A stretch of DNA of 64,000 nt from Nitrospira defluvii (GCA_011525625.1 WYAX01000014.1:62001-126000); one strand, 5' to 3'; counted from the first letter of the stretch, positions 8,876 through 17,182 are shown. Notes: generated from the letters alone by a model not told the origin. A program made the numbers and translations.

Positions 8876-10345
8876 GTGCGCCTGTCGATCTTTTGGCGGC
8901 TGATTTTGACATACCTGGTGATCATTGTTGTCATGACCGGGGTGAATGTCTATGCCTTGCTACAGATCAGAACGCTGGCCGGGTTGAATACGGAGGTAGC
9001 CTCCCATCATCATCCGGAAATCGATTCAGCGAAGCGGTTACTGGCATCGTTTTATGAACAAGTTCAGAGCGAGAAAAAGTATGTGGCGGTCCCCGCGTCC
9101 ACATTCTTGGAGCACTTCGACGGGGAGAGCAAAGAGTTTCAGGGGCTCCTGCAGGGGCTGCTAGCCCGAGAGGCGTCCGAGCCGGAAACACGTTTGCTGA
9201 AGGATGTTGAACGGCTGCAGCAGACCCACTTGGCGCTCTTTCAGGCTCAACTCGCGCAGCCCAAAAGACAACCGGCGGTGGACTCCCAGTATGATGCGCG
9301 TCGCGATAGGCTGACGGTGGAGATCGCATCGATCCTTCAGGAATATATCGGTCTGCATGAAACGCGCATTGCCGTTGGAGTGAACGCCTCACAGGCCAGC
9401 GCGGCTCAAGCAGAGTCCGTCACCCGCAATCTGGTGCTGGTGGCCCTGTTGTTTGGTCTCGGTATGGCTGCGGTCGCGAGCTATAACATTCTTCGTCCGT
9501 TGCGCCGCCTGCAAGCCACGATCAGGGAAATGGGGCAGGGGAACTTTCGGGCCAGCTTGGATGGACAGGCCCCACGGGAATTGCGAGAGTTGGGTGACAC
9601 GGTGAAATGGATGGGGGCGAGGCTTCAGCACTTAGACGATATTAAGAGCGAGTTTCTTGCTCACGTTTCGCATGAGCTCCGGACCCCGATGGCGTCGATT
9701 CAGGAAGGAACGCATCTTCTGCTTGACGAAATTCCCGGCCCCTTGACCCAGGATCAGCGAACGACGCTTCGGATCATGTCAGATAGCAGTCGGCGATTGA
9801 TGTATCTTATTTCGACGATTCTCGATCTTTCAAAAATGGAAGCCGGGATGATGGCATACCGGTTCGTGCCGACCGACCTTCGACGAGTCGCCGATATTTC
9901 CGTGAATAAAATCCGCTTGCTTGCCGACTCCAAGCAGGTTCAGCTGGTCGTAGAGGCACCGGTGGAACGTCATTGGGTAAGGGCCGACAGCGCTCGCATT
10001 GAACAGGTACTCGACAATCTGCTCTCAAATGCGCTCAAGTATAGCTCCGAGGGGGCCGTGGTGAAATTGCAGATGACCCCCCGCCGTGATGAAGATGTGC
10101 TTCTTGTTGAAGTGTCGGATTCGGGGCCGGGGATATCGGCGGAGGAAGTGCCGCATATTTTTGAGCGTTTTTACCAGGGGCGCACAAAGACCAGACATGC
10201 GTCCGTGGGAAGCGGACTAGGGCTGGCTCTTGCGAAAAAAGTCGTGGAAGCCCACGGTGGACGTATTTGGGTCGAAAGTGAAGTTGGCGTTGGAACAATC
10301 GTGCGTTTTATTTTGTGCCTGACGAAACCCGGGATGATGGTCTAG
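8876..10345 (+). CDS. Membrane sensor histidine kinase, QseE/GlrK-like
   Basis: A 489-residue kinase: transmembrane helix 1 (residues 10-29), a periplasmic sensor of about 150 residues without cysteine clusters, transmembrane helix 2 (186-204), HAMP, then HisKA with phospho-acceptor His266 in HVSHELRTPMASIQEGT. The HATPase domain has DNLLSNALKYS, DSGPGIS and GSGLGLALAKK. The stretch after the His (EGTHLLLDEIPGPLTQDQ) closely follows E. coli GlrK/QseE. It starts at GTG 8876 after GGGGAGG. It overlaps the lipoprotein gene by one base, and the NtrC-type partner follows, the same order as qseE-qseG-qseF. The signal sensed is not evident. Confidence 0.9.
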   Translation: MRLSIFWRLILTYLVIIVVMTGVNVYALLQIRTLAGLNTEVASHHHPEIDSAKRLLASFYEQVQSEKKYVAVPASTFLEHFDGESKEFQGLLQGLLAREASEPETRLLKDVERLQQTHLALFQAQLAQPKRQPAVDSQYDARRDRLTVEIASILQEYIGLHETRIAVGVNASQASAAQAESVTRNLVLVALLFGLGMAAVASYNILRPLRRLQATIREMGQGNFRASLDGQAPRELRELGDTVKWMGARLQHLDDIKSEFLAHVSHELRTPMASIQEGTHLLLDEIPGPLTQDQRTTLRIMSDSSRRLMYLISTILDLSKMEAGMMAYRFVPTDLRRVADISVNKIRLLADSKQVQLVVEAPVERHWVRADSARIEQVLDNLLSNALKYSSEGAVVKLQMTPRRDEDVLLVEVSDSGPGISAEEVPHIFERFYQGRTKTRHASVGSGLGLALAKKVVEAHGGRIWVESEVGVGTIVRFILCLTKPGMMV

Positions 10346-11115
10346 TGCGGCCTATACGCCATACAGGTCTCTTGTTTTTGCTCGGCTTCCTGTCGGCCTG
10401 TAGTTCCGTTTCGCCTCCACCGCTTCATGCTCCGTATTTTTCAAGCGAGGGAATCGACGGCAAACTCTCGCAGGCTGTTATACGTAAGGATCCGCAGCCA
10501 CTCTCCAAATGCTCTAGTAAAAATACCTGTGATCATGTATTCTTCACCCGCGCGTTGACGTCGCTGTATGAAAGTCGAGAGTCGGCCATTCACTATTTCG
10601 AAAAGGTGATCGCTGTTTCTCCCAAGAGTCAATTAGCCGTTTCGAGTCGGCTTTGGTTACAGTTGCTTCAGGCCGGCGAACTCCCTCCCGATCCGTCATG
10701 GTGGCAGTCGGTCGTGAATGGACCGGCTATAGCTCAGAGGCAGGGTGTGCTGTCTCAGACGATTGATCGGACCGTTCGCGACTTGCTTGACCGTGAATTG
10801 ACCATTCAGCAGTTACGCGCGTTACAGGACAGTGAATCGCAATCGCTGGAGATGATGCAACGCGAGTTGCAGGATCAGGAACGGAAAGCAGAGTTGTCTA
10901 ATTCCCGCCGAGAATCTCATCGTATGTCCGTCGACCCGACCATGGTTCAAAATCTTCAACGGCAGATCAACGATCGTGATCGGAAGATAGAAGAACTTTC
11001 TAGTCAGTTGGAAGCGCTCAAGCGTATCGATCAGGAAATGCGAGGAAAATCGCGTCCGATCAAACCACCCTCCAATCTGTTTTCTCCCCAGCAGTCGGAA
11101 CAGCTCAAACCCTAA
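10345..11115 (+). CDS. QseG-like lipoprotein between kinase and regulator
   Basis: A 256-residue lipoprotein. The signal peptide LLFLLGFLSAC ends in a lipobox whose Cys is about residue 19, so the protein is lipid-anchored in the envelope. The C-terminal half (about residues 140-235) is a long charged coiled coil ending in QLEALKRIDQEMRGK. GTG 10345 overlaps the kinase stop (TAGTG); the in-frame GTG at 10315 would place ten extra residues before the signal. By gene order it corresponds to QseG/YfhG, which links the kinase to a periplasmic partner in enterobacteria. This assignment rests on position, lipobox and coiled coil more than on sequence identity. Confidence 0.72.
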   Translation: MRPIRHTGLLFLLGFLSACSSVSPPPLHAPYFSSEGIDGKLSQAVIRKDPQPLSKCSSKNTCDHVFFTRALTSLYESRESAIHYFEKVIAVSPKSQLAVSSRLWLQLLQAGELPPDPSWWQSVVNGPAIAQRQGVLSQTIDRTVRDLLDRELTIQQLRALQDSESQSLEMMQRELQDQERKAELSNSRRESHRMSVDPTMVQNLQRQINDRDRKIEELSSQLEALKRIDQEMRGKSRPIKPPSNLFSPQQSEQLKP

Positions 11116-11123
11116 GGACCGTT

Positions 11124-12539
11124 ATGGAGCATGAACGCATTCTCGTTGTGGATGATGACGAAGGTCTCCTGCACTTACTGAGGATGCGTCTTTCGGCACT
11201 GGGTTTTTCTGTAACACCCTGTACGAATGGACAGGAGGCGCTCGCTGCGGTACGGCAGGAGACGTTTGATATTGCCGTGACCGACCTGCGGTTGAGAGGA
11301 GAGGACGGATTAGAACTAGCGGAAGAACTTCTTCGTATTCAACCGGGATTGCCTGTCGTCATTCTGACCGCTCATGGCAGCATACCCAACGCGGTGGAAG
11401 CGATGCAGAGGGGAGCGTTTGGTTATTTGACTAAACCCTTCGATGACAAGGAATTAAAGACGACTCTCGATAAGGCATTGATCCAGTTGCGAATGACTCG
11501 CGAAATTCAGCGACTCAAGTCACTGGTGAAAGAGCTATACGGCCTCGAGAACGTCATTGCCAGAAGTCCCGCCATGCAGCGGCTGTTTCAGCAAGTCGCT
11601 CAGATCGCCGACTCGGATGCCACCATTCTTCTCACCGGTGAAACCGGGACGGGGAAAGAAGTTCTCGCGCGAGTGCTTCACGCCAATAGTCGCCGGGCAA
11701 AGGGGCCGTTCGTTGCCCTGAATTGTGCGGCGGTCAGCGAAGGCCTTTTTGAGAGTGAATTGTTCGGGCACATTCGCGGGGCGTTTACGAGTGCATTGAC
11801 TGCAAAGCAGGGTCTGTTTCAGAGTGCGAATGGAGGCACACTCTTTCTCGACGAGATTGCTGAAATGTCACTGCCGATGCAGGTCAAGCTTCTCCGGGCG
11901 GTCCAAGAACGTGAGGTGCGCGAGGTGGGGGCCGGCTACGCAACGAAAGTCGATGTGCGGATTATCACTGCGACGAACAAAGATCTTGCGGAATGCGTGA
12001 AAGCGGGGACGTTCCGGCACGACCTCTATTATCGAATCTCGGTTGTTCCGTTGGCTGTTCCACCCTTACGAGAACGAAAGGATGACATTCCGCTGCTGGC
12101 GCAGCATTTTCTGACGCAGAGTGTGAGACGGTCCAATAAAGATGTGCGCGGGTTCACCGCTTCGGCCATGCATCGACTCATGGCGTATCCTTGGCCAGGC
12201 AATGTGCGAGAGCTAGAGAACGTAATCGAAAAGGCCGTTGTGATGTCTCGGCAGGATATGGTCGTACCGGAATTGCTCCCGTCGGTCGGCACGTCGGCGG
12301 ACATCGGCCTCAAACCATTGACCGAAGCCAAAGAAGAATTTGAGCGCTGTTACTTGCGTAATGTGTTGCAGATGACTGGTGGAAATATTTCTCGGGCCGC
12401 TCAGTTTGCGGGGAGATATCGAGCCGACTTCTACAAAATGCTCAAGAAGTATGGTTTGCATCCGTCCATGCTGAAAGAGCGCATCGACTATGACTCCGGT
12501 GGGATCGAGAACGCAGAGGAGGAGGTCAAAGACGCCTAG
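11124..12539 (+). CDS. NtrC-family response regulator, QseF/GlrR-like
   Basis: A 471-residue regulator: receiver domain with phospho-acceptor Asp54 (VTDLRLRGEDG) and Lys in TKPF, then a sigma-54 AAA+ domain with Walker A GETGTGKE (172-179) and the loop GAFTSA (219-224). The C-terminal Fis-type DNA-binding helices (GNISRAAQFAGRYRADFYKML) resemble GlrR, whose equivalent reads AGRNRTEFYKLL. Such proteins activate sigma-54 promoters when phosphorylated. The loop normally reads GAFTGA; Ser replaces the second Gly here. The gene follows the lipoprotein by eight bases and is surely the partner of the upstream kinase. Confidence 0.92.
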   Translation: MEHERILVVDDDEGLLHLLRMRLSALGFSVTPCTNGQEALAAVRQETFDIAVTDLRLRGEDGLELAEELLRIQPGLPVVILTAHGSIPNAVEAMQRGAFGYLTKPFDDKELKTTLDKALIQLRMTREIQRLKSLVKELYGLENVIARSPAMQRLFQQVAQIADSDATILLTGETGTGKEVLARVLHANSRRAKGPFVALNCAAVSEGLFESELFGHIRGAFTSALTAKQGLFQSANGGTLFLDEIAEMSLPMQVKLLRAVQEREVREVGAGYATKVDVRIITATNKDLAECVKAGTFRHDLYYRISVVPLAVPPLRERKDDIPLLAQHFLTQSVRRSNKDVRGFTASAMHRLMAYPWPGNVRELENVIEKAVVMSRQDMVVPELLPSVGTSADIGLKPLTEAKEEFERCYLRNVLQMTGGNISRAAQFAGRYRADFYKMLKKYGLHPSMLKERIDYDSGGIENAEEEVKDA

Positions 12540-12541
12540 CG

Positions 12542-12892
12542 TTATGTCGGAGAATCTGTGTGGAGACGCCGGTTAACGAGACGTGCCAGCCTCCTGGTTG
12601 CCGAGCTTCGAACCTTGGTGATTCGGACCCCAAAATCTTTACCGCTGACCCATTGCACAACGGCTTCGTCGATCTCCAAAGGTAGTGTGTCCTCTGGGTA
12701 CTCCATTCGCAATGTGAGTCTCATTCCCAACCTGACTTGATGATCACCTTGAATGCGCCACCCTCCAGCGGAGATATCGCGGACAGTACCCTTTCCCAGA
12801 AAATCCTCTGAAAGGTAGTAACTCGAACTGTGAAGCATGACTCGCTGATAAGTGCGTAGCGTAAAGTGCTTTGACATCGGCGACACCCCCAC
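12542..12892 (-). CDS. Single-domain PilZ protein
   Basis: A 116-residue protein consisting of one PilZ domain. The c-di-GMP motifs are partly kept: DISAGG fits the D/NxSxxG element, while the expected RxxxR box near residue 13 reads RTYQR. PilZ proteins bind cyclic-di-GMP and change the activity of partners in motility, adhesion or secretion. The GTG start at 12892 has AGGAGG nine bases before it. The stop lies two bases from that of the converging response regulator, with no room for a terminator. Its target is unknown. Confidence 0.82.
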   Translation of the reverse strand: MGVSPMSKHFTLRTYQRVMLHSSSYYLSEDFLGKGTVRDISAGGWRIQGDHQVRLGMRLTLRMEYPEDTLPLEIDEAVVQWVSGKDFGVRITKVRSSATRRLARLVNRRLHTDSPT

Positions 12893-12926
12893 AAAAAATA
12901 ACCTCCTTCTTCAGCCTACGCTATCG

Positions 12927-13292
12927 CTATCTGTCAGGGGTACCGATAAGAACGACGCTCTCACTCCACCGCGGCGACGGATTGCTACGAGACTGCTGTT
13001 TGACAAATTGTGCCAGGCGGCGTTGTTCTTCCTGAGACGTGCGAATGAACTCAACCCCGAGTTTGCAACCGTCGACCCATCGAACAGCAGCAAGCGCTAC
13101 GTGTAACGGCGTCGCACGATCAGGGAGGAACAGCCTAAGTTGAATGTATTCTCCGGCAGTCATGTTATTGGAGCTTTCGAGGAGGCACCCGGGGAGAGAC
13201 AAATCCAAGATTCGACCTTCTCCTACAACATTCTCGCCCGCAAACATCACCGAGCAATCCACCGACACTCGTTGACTATAGCGCGTCTGCAT
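12927..13292 (-). CDS. Single-domain PilZ protein
   Basis: A 121-residue PilZ protein with RYSQR (RxxxR, residues 4-8) and DLSLPG (D/NxSxxG) and the usual beta-barrel pattern after them, so c-di-GMP binding is likely. ATG 13292 is chosen because AAGGAGG lies seven bases before it; the upstream start at 13319 has no such site. It is 34 bp upstream of the other PilZ gene on the same strand and probably shares its transcript. The two proteins are only loosely alike, so this is not a recent duplication. Confidence 0.83.
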   Translation of the reverse strand: MQTRYSQRVSVDCSVMFAGENVVGEGRILDLSLPGCLLESSNNMTAGEYIQLRLFLPDRATPLHVALAAVRWVDGCKLGVEFIRTSQEEQRRLAQFVKQQSRSNPSPRWSESVVLIGTPDR

Positions 13293-13531
13293 GGTGCGTC
13301 CTCCTTGCTTTCTTTCCATGGGTGTTCCGAATTCAATGCTACTGGTGAATGAAACTATAGGCCAATGTGCGGGTGTGGCCTAGTCCCCGGAATTGCTAAC
13401 CCTTTGGAGGGAGGGGTGCCGTTGGCGGAAACTGTTAACGGAATATGGAGGCTGATGAGGCAGGGGCCCTGACAAGATGGAGCAGAAGCCGTTGGGCCCC
13501 GATGCGATTCTTGAAGAGAAGGGGAGTATAT
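13293..13531. other. Intergenic flank left of the integrative element
   Basis: This stretch between the PilZ gene and the left attachment repeat holds no credible gene. Short reading frames in it have no ribosome site and no family resemblance. It is the host side of the integration junction, and the region upstream of the PilZ ATG must hold the promoter for the PilZ pair, though I could not pick a convincing one. Confidence 0.5.
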
Positions 13532-13576
13532 TGGAGCTGGCGAGAGGAATCGAACCCCCAACCGGCGGTTTACAAA
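13532..13576 (+). repeat. Left attachment repeat (tRNA-Thr 3' fragment)
   Basis: This 45-bp copy is identical to 18923-18967. In minus-strand sense it is the 3' end of tRNA-Thr: part of the anticodon arm, the variable and T arms, the acceptor 3' strand and CCA. It is not followed by the 5' half of a tRNA, so it is a leftover attachment site, not a gene. Confidence 0.93.
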
Positions 13577-13708
13577 CCAGTCCTGAGCCTCTTTCATCCC
13601 ATCACTCCACAGCATCAGAACCAATAGAATCGCCTGATCCACCATTGGGTTAGGCGATAGTGCCATGTTGCGTGGAGTTGTCGTTCAAAAGGGTAAAAGG
13701 GGCCGTTA

Positions 13709-13733
13709 CGGTTACACTTTTGGTTACACTTTT
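13709..13733 (+). repeat. Paired GGTTACAC repeats near the left end
   Basis: GGTTACACTTTT occurs at 13710 and again at 13722, exactly 12 bp apart. The same octamer pair with the same 12-bp period occurs at 18834 and 18846 near the other end of the element. In the circular form the two pairs flank the attachment core at about 130 and 70 bp, the layout of integrase arm-binding sites. They could also be iterons for the initiator, whose gene starts just downstream. Confidence 0.6.
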
Positions 13734-13750
13734 TGGGGGTAAGGTCGAAC

Positions 13751-14728
13751 GTGGACAGGAACGAAAAAGAACCGACGCAGCAAACAAGACTGTCCCGCTT
13801 GGCCGGTGATGCCGGTGCGCGGGGTGGCGCAAGCCACCCGCGCACGGGAGCCGCGCCAGCGGCCACTCCTAAACTTGACAGGAGGACATTTCTCGGCGAA
13901 CACACATGGCCTCACATCACACTACCTCCCGCAGGAAACATCTGGTCCGTTACGATTCATGATTTTGGAAAACAATGGGTCGAAATGTCTTGGGGAAGGT
14001 TAGACCCGATTCAGGGCAAGAGGGGAGAGAAAGGCGCATCGCGGAATAGAAAGATGAACGAGGCGCGGGCACGAGGCCGAGCCAAAGGCACAATTCGCAA
14101 GAAATGCCTGACCATCGGAGCGGACCATCTCGTGACCTTGACCTATCGAGCGAATGTGGAGGATCGAGAACGAGTGTTACACGATCTAGAGCGGCTACGG
14201 CGGGCGCTCTCACGTTCCGGCTGTTCTATGCCCTATGTGGCGGTCCTGGAACGTCAACAGCGCGGGGCTCTCCATCCCCATCTCGCAGTGAAAGGGTTTC
14301 AGGATGTGCGGCTCTTGCGACGGTGTTGGTACAAGATCGTCGGGAACGGACAGGGACAAGTCAATGTCAGAGGGCCTCGTCCCGGCAGTTCTCCAGTGAA
14401 GCTTGCTCGCTATCTTTCGAAGTACATCAGTAAGGATTTTGAGAACATGCCGCGTGAGTTTGAAGAACACCGATACTTTTGTTCCTTAGGCGTCAAGGTG
14501 CCTACTGAAAAGCATGAGTTTGTGCTGGAGCGAAGCGCAAAGGACGTGGAAAGGAAAATGTACGCCCTCATGCGACAAGAGGCCTTGCGTCGTGTCGGCG
14601 TCTATTGCCGTCTTACGGAGTGGATGGGTGGATCGGGTACCTATGGATGGATGGCGGGTTTTGAGGATGCCTCAATACGATGGGGTACGGGGAAGCCTGA
14701 ACCGGTGCCGATTACTCCGTGCTCGTGA
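13751..14728 (+). CDS. HUH-type rolling-circle replication initiator (Rep)
   Basis: About 325 residues. The central part shows the three HUH-endonuclease motifs in order: motif I HLVTLTY (residues 127-132), motif II RGALHPHLAVKG with the metal-binding His pair at 175 and 177, and motif III ARYLSKYISKDF with candidate catalytic Tyr221 and Tyr225. Such proteins nick one DNA strand, stay linked through Tyr and start rolling-circle replication of plasmids and ssDNA phages; this one looks like the G2P/ORF2 group. The start is uncertain: GTG 13751 has TAAGG six bases upstream, and TTG 13733 is also open. The first 60 residues are low-complexity and may be untranslated. Confidence 0.75.
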   Translation: MDRNEKEPTQQTRLSRLAGDAGARGGASHPRTGAAPAATPKLDRRTFLGEHTWPHITLPPAGNIWSVTIHDFGKQWVEMSWGRLDPIQGKRGEKGASRNRKMNEARARGRAKGTIRKKCLTIGADHLVTLTYRANVEDRERVLHDLERLRRALSRSGCSMPYVAVLERQQRGALHPHLAVKGFQDVRLLRRCWYKIVGNGQGQVNVRGPRPGSSPVKLARYLSKYISKDFENMPREFEEHRYFCSLGVKVPTEKHEFVLERSAKDVERKMYALMRQEALRRVGVYCRLTEWMGGSGTYGWMAGFEDASIRWGTGKPEPVPITPCS

Positions 14729-14740
14729 CTCACTGCGCCG

Positions 14741-14794
14741 GCGCTTGTTGAAGCGCGGGCGCACTTAGCTGGGGGGGTGTCGGAGACTCCCCCC
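14741..14794. terminator. Two tandem hairpins between Rep and the lipoprotein operon
   Basis: GCGCTT-GTTG-AAGCGC (14741-14756) is a perfect 6-bp stem. GGGGGG...CCCCCC (14772-14794) forms a longer stem with one mismatch and a GGA loop. They lie between two converging genes, where a bidirectional terminator is expected. Neither has a T run. Because a rolling-circle origin is often a hairpin near rep, this is an alternative reading. Confidence 0.45.
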
Positions 14795-14809
14795 GGAGCG
14801 ATCCCTGGC

Positions 14810-15586
14810 CTACTTGGTCGCCTCCGTCACGGTGGTTGGTGGGAAGTCAGGGCCAGACTCTCGACCAAAGAACTGCCTCCACAGATAGTCGGCGCAGGCA
14901 TCTGCCAAAGTCTGTATTCCCGCTTTTACGGCTACACCGTGGTCATCTCCAAGAATGTCTGCATGAGTCAACTTTGGAGTCAAGGAATCGTCCTTCGTAT
15001 ATTCGCAGGTCCCTTGCCAAAGAATTTTTTGATCGTCAAGTCGGATCAATCGAGCCCGTCCAGTGTAGGATGGGCGATAGGTAATCGTTTCAAAGGAAAA
15101 TCCACCTACAATGATCGGATCGACGCTCCATCGTTCCGTTTTGAAGTCGATCACGTAACCCTCCCCAAATTGCTGACGAAGCTTCTGCGAGCTGTCATTT
15201 TTCACGAGATGCGATGTCCCCACGGCCGTGAGTTTTAGCTCTCGTTGCCATGCAGCTACGAATCGATTTTCTACTTGCGTGATGGGGTCGAGAAGTTGAG
15301 TTGACGAGATGAATTTCGCTCCGACCTCCTTGGCGTCCGTCTGCTGCATTCCACCCTCGATAGCAGCACCGATCAATCCAAACATGCTTAAAGCAGTCGT
15401 GCGTGTTTTCGGTTCTCCCGTCCAAATCATAAACTGTTCAGGATCATAATGAGCAACTGCCACCTTGGCATTTGCTCTTAGATCAGCAATGGCTTCAGAT
15501 GGTGCAGGCAGCCGAGTCGTGCTACAGCCTGCTAAGAACACAAGAATCAGGGCGCCTAGTATCGGGGTGAGTCGCAATCGGAACAT
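14810..15586 (-). CDS. Hypothetical lipoprotein (element cargo)
   Basis: A 258-residue protein with signal peptide MFRLRLTPILGALILVFLAGC; the LAGC lipobox puts the lipid-modified Cys at residue 21. The mature part shows mixed alpha/beta character and no family I know. ATG 15586 is used, with GAAAGG upstream. An in-frame ATG at 15616 directly follows the stop of the upstream gene (TAAATG) and could be used by coupling, but would lengthen the signal. It is the last gene of a three-gene minus-strand operon. Confidence 0.68.
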   Translation of the reverse strand: MFRLRLTPILGALILVFLAGCSTTRLPAPSEAIADLRANAKVAVAHYDPEQFMIWTGEPKTRTTALSMFGLIGAAIEGGMQQTDAKEVGAKFISSTQLLDPITQVENRFVAAWQRELKLTAVGTSHLVKNDSSQKLRQQFGEGYVIDFKTERWSVDPIIVGGFSFETITYRPSYTGRARLIRLDDQKILWQGTCEYTKDDSLTPKLTHADILGDDHGVAVKAGIQTLADACADYLWRQFFGRESGPDFPPTTVTEATK

Positions 15587-15616
15587 CGTGCATGGCCTTT
15601 CGCAAAGGTGTTTCAT

Positions 15617-15988
15617 TTATTTGTATTTCACGGCGATGCCGCTCACTGATGTGCAGGTGAAGCTATAGACATTGTAGATCGGGATGAAGCCATATAAGCT
15701 GCTGGAGACGGTCACGTTGATCAAGGCATCACCACCTTTTTGACTAAGTGCTTCGTCCACAGCTTTTGAAAAACTGGAATCACCGAATGGAATGATGGCA
15801 AGGATGAAGTGCCGACAGCCAGATCCTTCCACCGGCCCAAGTTCTTCAAAACTCACACCCGATTTAAGCCTGTCGGCATTATTGGCCGAAGGTTTCGTGA
15901 CAATGCCTAAGTTTCCGACCGACGTACAACCGGTCATCAACGCAGCCCCAAGAAGAAGGATTGCGCAGAATCTGGACGAACGTTTCAT
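15617..15988 (-). CDS. Small lipoprotein, possibly TRL-like (element cargo)
   Basis: A 123-residue protein with signal MKRSSRFCAILLLGAALMTGC, so a lipoprotein with Cys21. The mature domain has a repeated-looking pattern: a Cys-containing strand with IIPFGDSSFSKAVDEAL, then a second strand region SSLYGFIPIYNVYSF. This somewhat resembles small TRL-type lipoproteins, but I would not rely on it. ATG 15988 has GGAGG four bases before it. It is the middle gene of the operon, 58 bp after the beta-barrel gene. Confidence 0.68.
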   Translation of the reverse strand: MKRSSRFCAILLLGAALMTGCTSVGNLGIVTKPSANNADRLKSGVSFEELGPVEGSGCRHFILAIIPFGDSSFSKAVDEALSQKGGDALINVTVSSSLYGFIPIYNVYSFTCTSVSGIAVKYK

Positions 15989-16046
15989 AAGGCCTCCGGT
16001 GAGAATCAATGTGCTTGATGTTTTCATAATTCCTCTGCAAGGCGGG

Positions 16047-16790
16047 TCAGTTTCCAAAGTGGACGGCAAGCCCACCCACGACATGACTGACATTGAAGGT
16101 ATATCGCTCATCCTGGGTGGCACCGGTAGAGCTTGTGAAGCCGAAGGTTTGGGTGGCGTGCGTAAACTTATACTCCGCGAATAAGGAGACGCGTTTGGCA
16201 AGGAAGACGTGCATGCCTGCGACGGCTTGAAGTGCCAGATCATAGTCTGATTTTCCGTCGGAGCCGAACGACGATTTTTGAACGCCTGGCCCTCCTCCGA
16301 GATATGGATAAAGCCGACCTTGAGGAAATTCAGCTGATACATATAGCGGCAGCCGGAGTAAGAGGTTGGTGGCAACGATGGTGGCATTCACATCCATGTT
16401 GCTACTCCGGGTAGCTGTCCCGACAATCGGAATTCCATTGAGTGAGCCGTTTGCCTGGAACCGCCCAGCCTTTACGTCTGGCTGATAATTCGTGACATCC
16501 AACTCCACACCAAAGTCCAGGCCTGTGGAACGTCGCAGTCCCGGAAACCAGACACCGACTTTCCCTCCCAACGATTTTGAGCTGCCGAAGTCTTGGTCCA
16601 AAACCGTAAGATTCATTCCCGCATTATTTACTTTCCCATCGGTTTTAGATGGCAAGGTCACCCCGCCGAACAGTGCGATATAAGGATCGACTTGAAGTGT
16701 GAAACCGTTGTCTTCTGCGCAGGCAATAGGTACCGACCATGCCAGCGTGAGAACCAACACACTTCCGCTCAGAGACCGCATGTTGAACAT
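16047..16790 (-). CDS. Outer-membrane beta-barrel protein (element cargo)
   Basis: A 247-residue protein with a signal peptide ending near ACA/ED (residue 25) and alternating hydrophobic strands typical of an 8-stranded barrel. GVWFPG, LYPYLGGGPG and SLFAEYKFTHA are barrel-turn signatures of the OmpA/OmpW-like group, and the chain ends in a hydrophobic strand (VVGGLAVHFG). It should sit in the outer membrane. ATG 16790 has GGAGGAG nine bases before it. It is the first gene of an operon with two lipoproteins, so the three may act together at the cell surface. I see no link to mobility. Confidence 0.78.
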   Translation of the reverse strand: MFNMRSLSGSVLVLTLAWSVPIACAEDNGFTLQVDPYIALFGGVTLPSKTDGKVNNAGMNLTVLDQDFGSSKSLGGKVGVWFPGLRRSTGLDFGVELDVTNYQPDVKAGRFQANGSLNGIPIVGTATRSSNMDVNATIVATNLLLRLPLYVSAEFPQGRLYPYLGGGPGVQKSSFGSDGKSDYDLALQAVAGMHVFLAKRVSLFAEYKFTHATQTFGFTSSTGATQDERYTFNVSHVVGGLAVHFGN

Positions 16791-17182
16791 AACTAGTTCT
16801 CCTCCAAAGCTGGGGAGAGATTACTTCGAGCCGTATCAGGCAACTAGTAGTCGAAGGGGGGAAGGCACTCTGCTATTGAGGGAGTGCTCGCGTATGTAGG
16901 GCTTATCCGACGTGCTATGGTGTATTTCTCGGAAACCAGAAGGCAGTAGCATCGCCATCATTGAGCTTAGGCAGCCTGTTTACTCCTAAGGGGCAGTGAC
17001 TCAAATGGTGAAAAGCTCTGGGTTGCAAGTGTCTGTATCGCGGTTTCCCTGGCTATGAGCAGCATCTGATCTGCCCCTCCTCGCCGGACAGTGCCGTGGT
17101 TGATGAGAGGTTACAAAAGGTTGCGAATTGACTTTGATATAGCGCTTCGCTATAAACAAATTTATATAACGGAGGGCTATAA
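16791..17182. other. Divergent promoter region inside the element
   Basis: This stretch separates the envelope operon (minus strand) from the regulator-excisionase-integrase genes (plus strand) and holds no credible gene. The right end carries a clear promoter with an overlapping palindrome, listed separately. I could not pick a convincing promoter for the minus-strand operon. Confidence 0.6.
17128..17156 (+). promoter_or_regulatory. Sigma-70 promoter with overlapping operator palindrome
   Basis: TTGACT (17128-17133) and TATAAA (17151-17156) are separated by 17 bp, near the optimum for sigma-70. The perfect palindrome TATAGCGCTTCGCTATA (17138-17154) covers the spacer and the -10 element, and a further half site GCTATA lies at 17176-17181 next to the start codon. 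The downstream ribbon-helix-helix protein is the obvious candidate to bind it and repress its own operon. Confidence 0.78.

Noticed and set aside
13445..13627. Short frame across the left attachment repeat
   Set aside because: It only translates the antisense of the tRNA fragment. In the circular form, however, a different frame here would extend the integrase.
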